From assembly GCF_050624435.1 (NCBI RefSeq), contig NC_134536.1, forward strand, positions 7,196,758 through 7,260,757: a stretch of DNA of 64,000 nucleotides, read 5' to 3'. A program made the translations under genes and the position numbers. The DNA comes from Tenrec ecaudatus (taxonomy: Eukaryota > Chordata > Mammalia > Afrosoricida > Tenrecidae). Of this stretch, positions 33,501 through 44,234 are shown piece after piece (position 1 is the stretch's first letter; each line of letters begins with the position of its first letter). The notes beneath the pieces are model-generated. The model saw only the letters and a list, made by a program, of their open reading frames with translations, was not told the DNA's origin and searched no databases.

Positions 33501-34364
33501 AAAGACAGTACCCTCTGGTTTATTAGACCTTTGGTGGCGTCCCCTTGGTGGGCTGCCTTCCAGGTAGTTGCTGGTTTACTCAAAAACACTTTTTATAAGG
33601 TATTACACGGGCCAAGGGTGAAACAGATGTGGGAGGTGCTGCCGACGGATAACAGGATGGGAGTTCCGCCCAAGCGCCCCGTGTGGGCCAGGGGCTGCTG
33701 GACTCGGGCTGGGCATCATCTTCACCGACGACTGCCACCGCCTGCCAGTGGAGACCACACCAGACCGTCTCAAACAGATTTGTTGTTTTCAAACCAAAAA
33801 AAAAAACAAAACACATTTCAAATCAGAACATGGTCCAGTGGGCATGCCGTGAGGACGTGAGAATCTGAACCCGTCTTGGAGGCATTCGGTGGACGGCGTG
33901 GTGATCATTTATTTTATAAGGATTAATACTGAACTAGCCCGGAGGACTTGGAGATTCAAGAAGTCCCAGAAGTTCGGCCCTTGCAAGATGCTAGTCTGCT
34001 CCATCTTGCCCCCCACTCCTCCCTTGAGTCTATCCCCCGACATCTCTGGGACCTACAGAACTCAGGAAAATTCGAGGAAACATCTCACTCGGTGGAGGGT
34101 GCGGTCAGTCAAAATCCAAAGGCCAGATGCTGGGGCCAGAGGCCGAACTCCATCCTGGCTCTTGCTGAGGTTCGGTTAACCCCCCTCCACCTTCCACCCC
34201 AGTCCCCCTGCTTCTCAGTGGGCTCACTTTGTACCCAGCAGGGCGACACTGCAGGGAATCCTGTTCACAATTACTCAGGGGAATCCTATCAGAATCCTCC
34301 CCCATCTTCTTACCAGACCCGGGCAAAGAAAGGCTGTTTGGTGGGAGTGATTGACTTTGGCTAC

Positions 34365-34502
34365 CAGAAAAACTCCGTGTCAACTCTTAGGACCCTAGAG
34401 GGCAGGGTAGAACTGAAAGCCTCCTCTTCCTCCATTGGAGCAGCTGGTGGTTCCGAACTGCTGACCTTTGGTTCGCAACCCAGCATGCAACCATTACTGT
34501 CC
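34365..34502 (-). repeat. AfroSINE, reverse orientation, truncated
   Basis: gtgtcaactcttaggaccct agagggcagggtagaact, ggagcagctggtggttccga actgctgacc, and gcatgcaaccattac. Confidence 0.8.
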
Positions 34503-34618
34503 CCTGCAGATGGAACGGGGCGGGTGGGAGTAGGGCGACACAGTACCTGAGACCCCTCTGGCGTCCCCTCTGAAGCAACGTCACCATCGCTGTTTTGTTC
34601 CCTTGACTTTCCAGTCTG

Positions 34619-34806
34619 TGAAACCCTGGTGGTGTAGTGATTACAAGTTGGGCTGCCATCTGCCTGACCAGCAGTTCAAAACCACCAGCAGCGCCAAGGG
34701 AAAAAGACTGGACTTTTCTACTCCTGTAAACAGTTAGTGTCGGCAACCCACACGCGGTTGCTGAGTCCCCACTGACGTGATGACAGTGAGTCTGGTTTGG
34801 GCTTCA
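34619..34806 (+). repeat. AfroSINE, full length, sense
   Basis: gtgaaaccctggtggtgtag tgattac to gatgacagtgagtctggttt gggctt. Confidence 0.92.
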
Positions 34807-35374
34807 GTCTGCATTTGGCCTGCAGCTTGATGTCCACAAACGAAGGAAGGTCCAGCTTTGCTCCCAGAGTTCCTGCAGTCCTCCCTGCCCACTCCACCAC
34901 CAACCCTTCCCAGGGACCAGTCGCTCCACCTGGGACCAGCTGGGCTCGAATTATTTGGGCGGAACCTAGGGCAGTGGACAAGATGATTTCATGTCACAGG
35001 TGATTGACCAGATGATGATAGGTCACCTGGAGGGCGCAGACTGCTACAAAGGCTGTAAGCTCCCTCGCTGACAAGCGCTCCCCCATCTGGTCTCATAGGG
35101 GCATTACATGCATTAATACAGCTTTTGCAACCAATTAGAAAGTATTGAAGCCTTTTTCTGGCTCTGTTGTACAGAAAGTTACATTCGGAGCAATGATGCC
35201 AAACAAAGAGCCAGATAAGGGGTTAAAGCCCCACTCACCAAAGAAGGAAGGAGCCTGTGTGCTTGGAAATCCTTTTCGGGAAACAGGTTTAGAGATCTCT
35301 GGTTTCTAAATCAGAGTCGATCTGAAAGATGGGAGAATCGGGCCATGCGAGGAAGAATGTGCGGCATGCGGAGC

Positions 35375-35770
35375 TGGGTGTGTGGCCAGAGAGGCTTGTC
35401 GTCAGGGGCCATCGGATCAGCCTCCCCCTGGGTGACCCTAGGTACACAACACCGCCTGGTCCTGCGCCGTCCTCTCAACTGTGAAGGTCTGAGCCCATTG
35501 CTGCAGCCACTGTGTCCGTCCATCTCAAGAGGTTTTCCCTTTTTGCTGCCCCGAAGCAGGAGCTCCTGCAGGGGCTGGTCCCTCCTGACAACACGTCCAA
35601 AGTACGTGGGAGGAAGTCTCGCCATCCCTGCCTCTAAGGAGCACTCTGGTCGTACCTCTTCCCCGACAAATCACTTTGTTCCTTTGGCCGTTCATGGCAC
35701 TTCCACTTTGCTCCATGAGAGGCCCGGCGGTAGGCTTACTGATGTGGAAAACACACCTCGTTACCTACCA
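35375..35770 (-). mobile_element. RTE (BovB-like) LINE 3' region, reversed
   Basis: cctggtcctgcgccgtcctc, cattgctgcagccactgtgt ccgtccatctc, ctggtccctcctgacaacac gtccaaagtacgtggga, ctaaggagcactctggtcgt. Read on - strand: 'YFGRVVRRDQPLQELLL'. Confidence 0.85.
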
Positions 35771-36451
35771 TTCTGCCTCTAACAGGGGCCTTCTATTAAG
35801 ATGGAGACGACTCGTCTAGTTAATAACCATGAGCATCAATTCATCACAATAGAGTCATTCTCTGTTGTACCTGCCTGTTCACAGTGTTGTCCGTTCTCCT
35901 AACAGGTTGTGGTGTGGTGAGCACATACTAAACATGAGCCTTCTTAGCACCTCTGCATTTCCCCTAGAAACAGACAAACCCATAATGCGCGTGCAGAGAG
36001 GGATTAATTTTACGGAATCGGCTTGCACAACAGCGGGAGTTGGCAAGTCTGAAATCTGGCCACCTTGTGTCCAAACTCGCCAGACCATGCCAGCACGGCA
36101 GTTCCCTAGCACATCCATGTGACAGTCCAGAAACCTCGGGATCAGTCGTGCCCCTGCCAGTCCAGTCCACAGCTCCTCGTGAGCAGGTCGCCTCGGGGTC
36201 CCTGTTGAGACACAGACCCGGGGAAGGACCCCTGCCCCACAGGAGTTCTGTCATTTGATGTCTGAAGGCCGAAGGAGTCCCACTGCCTCTGGCTGAGGAG
36301 GCTGCCAGCATGGGACAAGGCAGGGCCTTTTAGTGTGGACATGCTGTGCTTGGTTGTCTCAGGTGACCGACGGGGCACAGTCAGCAGGCCCATCGCTGCT
36401 GCTCTGGAAACATCGGCTTGCCGACCCTGCCAGCTGCTCTCTGTCTTGCAG

Positions 36452-36527
36452 GCGGATTCCCCTGGAGGACGTGCCCGAGGATGAGGAGCAGTGCGCTGCC
36501 TGGCTGCATAAACTTTACCAGGAGAAG
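36452..36527 (+). CDS. AGPAT4: AGPAT4 coding exon 6 of 8, residues 256-281
   Basis: Acceptor tgtcttgcag|gcggattccc, donor gagaag|gtcagt, 76 nt, ends phase 0. Encodes RRIPLEDVPEDEEQCAAWLH then KLYQEK. The IPLEDVPED element corresponds to motif IV of the acyltransferase family. The donor is immediately followed by an AfroSINE that begins about 8 nt into the intron. Confidence 0.96.
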
Positions 36528-36535
36528 GTCAGTGC

Positions 36536-36658
36536 AGGGGGCCCTGGTGGAGCGGTGATCAGGGCTGGCCACTCACTGAAAGGTTGGTAGTTCCAACCCC
36601 TCTAGAAGCTCCACGGGAGCAAGGTCTGGCAATCTGCTCCTGTAAAGTCTGGAAATCA
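36536..36658 (+). repeat. AfroSINE, sense, next to a splice donor
   Basis: gggggccctggtggagcggt gatcagg to gctcctgtaaagtctggaaa. The copy starts about 9 nt after the exon end. Confidence 0.85.
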
Positions 36659-36834
36659 AACCAGCCCCACACTGAGTTGATTGCAGCTCACAGTGACCCC
36701 ACTGGGCAGTGCAGCACTGCTTTGTCGGGTTTCCCACGGTCTCCTCTTTCTCCTGCGGAGTAGCTGGGGGTTTCGAACCGCCCACCTTTCGTTGAGCAGC
36801 AATGATACCTAAACCCCTGCCTCACTAGGGCTCC
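36659..36834 (-). repeat. AfroSINE, reverse orientation
   Basis: tcaaaccagccccacactga gttgattgcagctcacag to ctgcctcactagggctccag. Inverted partner of 36536-36658 with no spacer. Confidence 0.9.
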
Positions 36835-37217
36835 AGGTCCATAAAGATGATTGCCCAGGAAACCCTGGGTTGGGGGCAGGTCTCTGTCACCCGGGGGTGC
36901 TAAAGGGGGGACAGATCCCTCACACTTAGCAGCTGTGGCCACCCTGTGGGCGGATCACACAGTGTTTAGCTCGTGAGCTGGCGCTCCACTTGGGGAGCGG
37001 GAGAATACTTTGGATTATTTTTAAAAGGGCGTGGGGCGGCATAGCGTAAACGGCATGAAACTACTTCTGAGTGTCGAGGACAGAAGGAAGTCACAGCCCT
37101 TTCCCGTCCTATGTCACACCATCTTTGTGGGTTCGGGAACCGGTCCCTGAGGAGGCCTGACCACACGCGCACGCACTGTTGGCAGCTTGGGCTCCAGAGT
37201 CCCCTCTCTGTCCCCAG

Positions 37218-37416
37218 GATGCCTTCCAGGAAGAGTACTACCAGAAGGGTGTCTTCCCGGAGACCCCCATGGTGCCGCCTCGGCGGCCCTGGACGCTGCT
37301 CAACTGGCTCTTCTGGGCCTCCCTGCTGCTCTATCCCTTCTTCCGCTTCCTGATCAACATGGTCAGCAGCGGGTCCTCTCTGACGCTGGCCACTCTCGTC
37401 CTCATCTTCTTCGTGG
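37218..37416 (+). CDS. AGPAT4: AGPAT4 coding exon 7 of 8, residues 282-348
   Basis: Acceptor ctgtccccag|gatgccttcc, donor cttcgtgg|gtaagt, 199 nt. Encodes DAFQEEYYQKGVFPETPMVP and PRRPWTLLNW, then two hydrophobic stretches (about residues 308-328 and 335-350) that form the C-terminal membrane segments. The exon ends phase 1. Confidence 0.97.
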
Positions 37417-37894
37417 GTAAGTGGAGAGTGGGAGGGGTCAGAACTGGGGTCAACTCAGCCCAGGCTTCTATGTCTATGGAAAGGACAACCTGGATTCTGG
37501 GAGCAGGGCGGATGCATGTCAAATGCACCCGTCATCCGATGGCACTGCAGCCACGGCTCATTCCCCAGTGGCGGGGCCCTCTCTCTGCCTGTCCCCATCC
37601 CCTTGGCTCATCTGCTAGTAAATCAACCCTCTCCTGGCCCCAGCCCTGGAGGGCTGCAGTTCCTACCTCCTCCTCACCTTATTCTCTATGTGGTTCAGAA
37701 CATCTCTACTAAGGAACCCCTCCCTACCCTCTCAGGTGTTGGGCACCTGCTCGTTCCGCAGCCCGTTAGGGTGGCCCCAAGAAGTGCGCCATCTCTACAT
37801 GACGAATGGGATGCACCAGACTGAATCCCCCACCTGCTCACCCCAAGTTGTTTCCTTTGAAGTCTGAGGGGTAGTTTCTAGACTACAAGGTCAA

Positions 37895-38795
37895 CATTTT
37901 GTCAACATGTGTGGGGAAGCTTTCATTTATCCACTAACCCATTTTAAAATAGAAAAACACTTTTTATTGTGATTTGAGGGGAAGTTCCCAGAAGAGCAAA
38001 TTGGTTTTCCGTTCAGCAAGTGCCACACATTTTGATTAGTTATGTTCATTGCAATCCCCATAATGTTAAGAGCATTCTTGCCCTTCCTGTTTCCTTCCAT
38101 CCTTCGCCTGTCTTCCCCCTGGGTGAACGTTGCCCTTTGCTCATTCGCTTGGTTTTTCTAAGGACTCTGCGCCTCTCTAGGGTTACTGCTCATCTTACAG
38201 GATGGTCTCTCGTTTGGCTGAAAGTTGAACTCCACTCGAGGGGCATCTAAGGGCCATAGTCTAAGGCAGGGGTCAGTCGGCAAGCTGCGGCCCATGAAAC
38301 CATATGTGGCTCTTTCAGGACGTACACGTGACTCTGAAGTAAAACTGGAAAATGTTTAAGGATATTATTCAGAGAATGGAATTTTGTTTGTTTATAATAT
38401 ATTTACGGCTCTAGAATAATTTTTAAATTGTTGTTAGGGACAAGACTGGCTCTTCCCCAAAATTTGCTGATGTCAGGTCTAGGAGATTTCGCCCGTCTCT
38501 CTCAGGCCAGTGAGCCTGGTCTTTTTTGAGTTTTGTTCCACATTTTTCTTCCACTCTGCCCGGGCCACCCACTGTGATCCCTCTCAGAATGGTGGGCATT
38601 GGTTCCTCTGGTCTCGGGTTTTAAAGGCTGGGATTCGGGGGATTCGTTCTTATGTCTCTTCCCTGCCATCATTCTCCTCGGGGTGAGGAGAGACCGATCG
38701 CTGCCCCTTAGAGGGCCACTCACATTGTCTTTGTGAACTTGATTTCCTGAGACTATACCACCTACCTCATGCCGGACCATTCACAATCTAGACTG
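37895..38795 (-). mobile_element. L1 LINE 3' UTR region, reversed, interrupted by a hAT element
   Basis: Left part: cactttttattgtgatttga, gcaaattggttttccgttca, attagttatgttcattgcaa; after the insertion: ttgagttttgttccacattt, cactctgcccgggccaccca, tgggcattggttcctctggt. This is the antisense of an afrotherian L1 3' UTR. The two sides read continuously once 38267-38476 and one duplication copy are removed. Confidence 0.75.
38267..38476. mobile_element. Nonautonomous hAT transposon nested in L1
   Basis: A 210-bp element starting caggggtcagtcggcaagct and ending aaaatttgctgatgtcag, imperfect inverted ends of the CAGGGGTC...GCCGACCCCTG hAT type. It contains two 'tggctcttt/tggctctt' blocks, common in such MITEs. 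Flanks gtctaagg (38259-38266) and gtctagga (38477-38484) look like a decayed 8-bp target duplication. No coding capacity; family not assigned. Confidence 0.75.
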
Positions 38796-39266
38796 CCCCT
38801 CTGGCAGGCACTCTGGTAGGTGCCAAGTGCAGCGGGGCAAAGAGGTGGTCTCCTTCCCAGGGGAAACAGCCGAGCTGTTGCTTCTGGGCTTTGGGCACCG
38901 ATGTCCAGCTCTTTACTGGTTAACCGTGAGCCTGTTGCCTCTGGCTGTTGGGGGACAATCGGCAGTGAGGCAGGGGCCCCTATTGCTCAGACACTGGCAC
39001 TAGCAACCAGGGCGCACGCCGGGCACCAGCTAGGCATGCACCTCTTGCACAGTGCGGTGCCCGGGCGTCCGGGGAGTCCTGAGCCCTGGGGGCTGTCGGA
39101 GGGAGCGGAGGGCCTTTCCTGAGTCCCTGTGGACAGCCGTGTTCTCAGAGCTGGGGTGACAGGCGACCCCGGGACTAGCCAGCCGAGAGCTGGTGCCGGG
39201 CCTGGGCCTGTGGGCCCCGCAGGCGCCTGATGCCCGCCGCTCTTCCCCTCCCTCCTGTTGCCACAG

Positions 39267-39355
39267 CGTCCGTGGGCATGCGCTGGATGATCGGCGTGAC
39301 CGAGATCGACAAGGGCTCGGCCTACGGCCACGGCGACAGCAAGCCAAGACCGTGA
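39267..39355 (+). CDS. AGPAT4: AGPAT4 coding exon 8 of 8 (stop at 39353-39355)
   Basis: Acceptor ctgttgccacag|cgtccgtggg. Encodes ASVGMRWMIGVTEIDKGSAY, GHGDSKPRP and stop. It matches the human protein up to DSK. After that human reads QKLND while this sequence reads PRP and stops two residues earlier, which could be lineage divergence or a 1-base indel. The tail is the predicted cytosolic end after the last membrane segment and is not catalytic. Confidence 0.95.
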
Positions 39356-39815
39356 CGGACCTGGTGCCCGGCTCCACGGGGACCTTGGGGACTGGTGACT
39401 GCGAGTGTCACGCGCGGTGACACGGCCGGGCAGCTGCCGCCGGAGGAGTGGCGCGGACCTCAGCAGGGAGTTTGGTCTCACAGCCGGAGGGGCAGAATGT
39501 GGCCATCTTTTGTCCCCACTTGCGGTCCTGGGTTTTGCTTTCCTTCCCTTACCTGTGTGGGTGCGTGCGTGCGTGCGTGTGCCCGTGCACTCAGGTGCCC
39601 GTGCGTCCGTGGGTGCGTGTACCATGCGGGTGCCCGTAGGTGTACCCCGGAGGGGACAGGCCAGGGGGCGTGGAGGGGGACGGCCCCTCGCGCCCTCGGT
39701 GCTGCGTTCCTGTGACCCGTGAGCGGCGGAGCTCGAGGAGTTCGCTGTGGGGGCGCCGCCGACGCGGAAGCGAAGCCTCCACACACACCATTAAAGTCTG
39801 TCTGGCTCACCTGTG
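39356..39815 (+). other. AGPAT4: AGPAT4 3' UTR (short form)
   Basis: Runs from the stop to just past the ATTAAA signal. It contains a (GTGC)n tract near 39559-39590. The end is inferred from the signal plus the GT-rich sequence that follows; longer 3' UTR forms are possible but no better signal is seen nearby. Confidence 0.6.
39790..39795 (+). terminator. AGPAT4: ATTAAA poly(A) signal for AGPAT4
   Basis: ATTAAA 435 nt after the stop, followed by the GT-rich element ctgtgggcgtgtgcgcgtcg about 25 nt downstream, the usual layout of a cleavage site. Confidence 0.65.
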
Positions 39816-41974
39816 GGCGTGTGCGCGTCGGGACGCGGCTGGGCGGGGCTTGCCGGGGGCGGGGCGGAGGCGACTGCCCTCTGCGGGAGGCGGGGCGCGC
39901 CGTTTTCCAGGGGTGGCCTTGGTGGGGGAGCCCGCCAGCGGAGGGGACAGCAGGGTCCTGGACAAGGGTCCGGAGGACGGCCACCTGCACTGCTTCGGCC
40001 TGGCCCTGCCCAATGCCCACCACTGAGGACGCCCGGCGCCCTGAAGACAGGATCTTAGAGCACCCTCCCCCGCGGAGGACCCCTGCCCTGCGGCTGCCCT
40101 GCGGCTTCCCGCGGCCTCCGGAACCACAGTGGAGCCTGCGCTTCGGGATCTAGTGCTCTCGGGATCCAGCCTATACGGAGGACCCTGTACACTGGCCGGG
40201 CCTCGGGGCGCGCAGTGCTGCCCCGTATTTCCCACGGAGACCGTGCAGGGCCGGACCCGTCGTCCGCACTGACAGCAGCCGTGCGCTCGAGCGGGGACAC
40301 GGGGCCGTGAGAGGCGTATTCCCCGTGTCCACGGTTCCTCGGCGAGCCGGTGACTCTGTAGATGCACCACTGGACCAGCTTAGGGACAGTGGAGGCCCTC
40401 CCGCGTTGAGAAAGTTGGGGTCCTCTGTATTGAGGGGGCCCCGCTGGGCAGGCCCTGCCCTACTTGTCTGCCGGCTCTGGTTGCAGGCAGGAAAGCCGTT
40501 GCCCCGTCTCAGCGCTCAAAGGGGAGCCCTCAGGGCTGTTTTTTCGCTGCCCAGTCCGTGCAACGGGAAGCCTGCTGCTCAGACCTCAGGCCTCGCTGCA
40601 GAGTGGCCTGCAGACATGTCTCCATTTCTTATGGCCCCAAACCAATTGACAAGCCAGCCAAGAAAAAGGGCAGCAGCCGAGTGGCTTGCGGGCCAAGTGC
40701 TCTGGAATCTTTACTGCCCGGCCTGCAGAGCGCAGGGGGCTCTGGGCAGAGGCTCCATCTCAGTCCAACCAGGAGGAAGCCGCCCCTTAGCCTAATGCAG
40801 AGCTTAAGGTAGTCAGGCCTTGGTATCCTGGTCACTCTCTCCCATGCCCCCAGGAGGCACAGTCACTTCAGCAAAAAACTATTTTGGCTCCCAGGGTATT
40901 TATTTTCCTCAAAATGGAAAACTTGTGGTTTCTGAGCACCGCCCACCAAAGCACCATAAACGGCTCACTCTACCTCCTGTCTGTCCAGTGTCTGCTCAGT
41001 GTGGCAGAGAAACACACATTCGTACTCGGCCAACAACTCAGGGTCACTTTAGTTCTGGGGTCATGGCCCACGCCCGGAGCATTTTTGAGGCAGAGATGGT
41101 AGGGCAGTGTCCAGAGACTGTCACCACATGCAGCTGGGGCTCCATCACTGCCAAGTATCCAGGATACCCCTCAGAACACGTGTACCTTGGAGATGTTCAC
41201 ATGATCACAGGGCAATCCTGGAATTGTCCTTGAATACTTTCAGTCCCATAACGGATGGAGAACTTTGCTGTAAATAATAGTGGATGATGGTATAAAAATT
41301 TTTGTTTCTCTAAATATTTCCATGAGTGAACTAGAAAGATAGTCATATGAACGTCAAGTCCCATCCCCATTATTTAAACTAGCCCAAAGGTTGAAAAGCA
41401 AGTGTGACAGACCCAACGGGGCCCCAGGTGCCTCCAAGCCCAGAGTCAGAGCAAATACACTGGGCTTTGCTGAGGGCAAAGCAGAGGAAGGGTAACAGAC
41501 AAAACACCGTAGGGAACCTCTTCCTGTAAACAAGAGGCCCCACCAGCTCTCTGGAGTGTTGGCCCAGGCGTCCAGACACAGGGAGAAGTCAGGACTCTGG
41601 GTGGGCAGAGCTCCCGGGGGCTAGGCTCTCTGGAATGTAGTGCCACCGCAAGAGCTCCAGCGTGCCAGCCACCATTCTGCTGAGCCTGGCTGGCAGTGAG
41701 GCCTCGCCCTCTTCCCCAGGGCAGGCAGTAAGGCCCTACTTGCTGTCCTGTCGGGTGCCAGGGGCCACCTCCCACTGCAGTGTGCTCCAAGTGTTGTCCT
41801 ATTGACAGGCGTTGGTGTGGCCTCCCTGTCCAGCACCTCAAGCCTGGCTCAGCAGACAGACACCAGCCAGGATGGCCGGTTCTTCACAATGCTGTAAATC
41901 AAAGCAAAGTTCTGACGCCCATTTCAGGGAAACCAGGGCATCTCAACCATGAGAGCTAGCCTCCGTGCCTCCCC

Positions 41975-42230
41975 ACAAGCCGTGGTGGTGGGCGCAGTGG
42001 GTTACCTATTGGCAGCAGTTTCACTCCACTGGTCAGCTTTCTGCTCCTATAAAGATTTACAGAAATGGGGAGAAGCAGACCCTCACCAAGACAGACTGAC
42101 CCGGTGGCTGCGGCAATTGACTCAGGCAGAGATACGGTATCAAGGATGGTTCAGGACTGGGCAATGTTTCGTCTGCACAGGGTTGCGATGGGTCGGAACC
42201 CACTCAACGGCTGCTAATGACAACCAAGGC
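41975..42230 (+). repeat. AfroSINE/RTE-related repeat, decayed
   Basis: ccgtggtggtgggcgcagtg ggttacc at the left and gttgcgatgggtcggaaccc actcaacggct at the right bracket a diverged middle. Confidence 0.6.
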
Positions 42231-43549
42231 TGTGCCTGGGCGGGGCCACAGAGCACCCAATAATGCAATGTCAATGCCTCCCTTTCCTGGAGCAAAACTA
42301 GGGCCCTGTTCTAAAAGAAGCCCCTGGGGCACCAAGGGAAGGCGGGCAGCAGGGCTCCTGCCAACCCTCCAAAGGCCATGAGCACATATAATGAGCACAG
42401 TATAATTATTAAACACCTACGTTTCCTGTGTCTGCTTTTCATTCAGTAAGACACCACTTTGCCGAGAGTCCCCGCCCTCCAGGCAGTCTTGCTATAAACG
42501 GCTGAGCTTGGCTCCCACAGGCCCTGGAGGGCTCAGAGCCACCCCAACCCCGCCCTGAGCAGCAGGGGGCTTCAGATTCAGAGGGGCCCTGTTTGGAAGG
42601 GAGACAAATCATCCACCCCTGCTGCTGGGGGCCTGTGGTGGGTGGGGCCGGTCCAGGTTCAGTGGGGGAGGGAGGGGGAGAAGAAAATGGCCCATGCCGA
42701 CCCTAGCACAGGTAGGCCGACAGCCTCCACTGTCCCCGCCATGTTCCACAGTCCTGTGGAGGCACAGCGCCAGCAAGGCTGTCTGCCAGTCAGGCCGGAG
42801 CGGGCAGCTACTGAGACCCTGGGGCTGGAGGGTTTCAGGCCAAGCACACAGCAGCCTCGGGTGCCACCAGCCAGCACTTGACAGTGGCCCACCCAGCCAC
42901 CCCTGGGGTACCACACCAGAGCCCTGCCTACCTTTCCCTAACCTGAGGTCCCTGAAGCCCAGACAAGGACCCTGCTCTGGCGGCTGGGCCCCAGGCAGAG
43001 GAGGCCTCCGCAGCCCACGGCCTGACTTCTTCCAGGTGACCCGCTGCCCGGCTTCTCTGAGGTGACTGTGGGCAGCTTGGCGGTGGTACATGGGCTCCTG
43101 GTGACAAGGTGACAGCCAAGTACTGCCTGAGCCTATGACAGGTGCTGGTGACCATCACAGGCGAGCGCTACAGCCACAAGCAACACCCTGTGGGAGCAGG
43201 TGCGAGAGCATGTGAGGGCTGTCATGGAACACTGGGCGGAGAAAGCATGCCACCTCTCAGCCTGCCCCTGATGAGCTATTATACCTCCACCAGGGCTGCA
43301 CACATGCTCTGCCGCAGACACTAGCTGAACATTCCCTGCCCATGCAGTCCCCCTGAGAACCCAAGGTGCGGGTAGCCCTCTAATAGGGGTCCAGACGGCA
43401 GGCACCCACCCCCTTGGCGGCCAGTTCCTTCTGTAAACCTCAGGGGAACTAGCTGCTATGACGTCAGCTGATGGAATCCCCTAGTCACTCCTTGGGGGCG
43501 GCCGCTGACTCCATGGCAGGGGGTTTAAGCTCAGCAATGAGGCCCAGGC

Positions 43550-43760
43550 CTGCAGTGGTGTTCTGTCACCCGGGTCACTGGGGGCAGGAATGGACTCCGG
43601 GGGGTCTCGACGACAACACGTGAAAGAAGCCAAGTTGTGCGACTATCTCCAGGAAGGCCCAGAACAGGCAGATCTAGGGCAGAGGCACCGCTGCCGAAGG
43701 GGAGGACCGCAGACAGACGGGTGATGCGTTGACCTGGGGACAACAGCAACGCTCAGGGTT
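43550..43760. repeat. Decayed RTE/SINE-like remnant
   Basis: Only weak similarity (gcagacagacgggtgatgcg ttgacctggggacaacagcaa) to repeat tails elsewhere in the window. Low certainty. Confidence 0.3.
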
Positions 43761-44234
43761 AGATGAACGCAAGGCCCGGGAACCACACCATTCACACACT
43801 CTAGATGACCTCTCCAAAGGGTGTTAAAATCTTTTTTTAAAGAAAAGGCGTTTGGGTAAGGCCTCGTGTGACAGCATTTTGCGGACAGGGCTTTCCTGGG
43901 CAGGCGGGCTGGGCTGCTGTGTGAGGAGCGAGTTGAGAGCCTGTCAGGGGAAGCCAAGCTTCAGAAAAATTAAGAGGTACACACAGGAGCTTCATTGGGG
44001 GCAGGGGGTATGCTCCCTTCACCTATGCAGTCTAGCGGATACATGAACTGCGCCTTAGCAGGTGTGAGAACCACGGAGGGGAGGGCACCTCACACATCAG
44101 CATGGGGTCCTTCTATTCAGAAGAGGAGCCACTGGAGCACCGGTCCTGAGGCTCCTCTGTGGGGTGAGGAGGACCGATCCCCACAGCACCCCGTGTGTGG
44201 GTGTGCACGGAAAGACAGTATCACCAAGCAAGCT

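Larger units (their letters stand above)
33044..36451 (+). other. AGPAT4: AGPAT4 intron between coding exons 5 and 6
   Basis: GTAAGT donor, CTTGCAG acceptor. Contains three AfroSINEs and one RTE fragment. Nothing else is recognised; 33500-34360, 34810-35370 and 35770-36430 look unique. Confidence 0.9.
36528..37217 (+). other. AGPAT4: AGPAT4 intron between coding exons 6 and 7
   Basis: 690 nt; GTCAGT donor, TCCCCAG acceptor. Its first 300 nt are two AfroSINEs in inverted orientation; the rest is unique. Confidence 0.92.
37417..39266 (+). other. AGPAT4: AGPAT4 last intron
   Basis: GTAAGT donor, TTGCCACAG acceptor. The central part is an L1 3' region with a hAT element inserted; 37417-37890 and 38800-39266 are unique GC-rich sequence. 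Confidence 0.9.
39180..40330. other. CpG-rich block over the AGPAT4 3' end
   Basis: Dense CG dinucleotides across the last coding exon, 3' UTR and about 500 bp beyond, including (GTGC)n at about 39559-39590. The long open frames here on both strands follow from high GC (few stops). Confidence 0.7.
39816..44230. other. Intergenic region between AGPAT4 and MAP3K4 (tail to tail)
   Basis: No exon of either gene is seen. 39.8-40.3 kb is CpG-rich. 40880-41370 is an AT-richer unique block with no recognised repeat. 41975-42230 and 43450-43760 contain decayed SINE/RTE material. An ATTAAA at 42408-42413 (+) could serve a longer AGPAT4 transcript, but nothing else supports that. Confidence 0.7.

Noticed and set aside
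38987-39784. 265-residue - strand open frame antisense to the AGPAT4 end
   Set aside because: Arg/Pro/Ala-rich, in a CpG-dense block where stop codons are rare; runs antisense through a known coding exon and shows no domain.
39478-40370. Overlapping long frames on both strands after AGPAT4
   Set aside because: Same GC-composition effect; several mutually exclusive frames are open at once.
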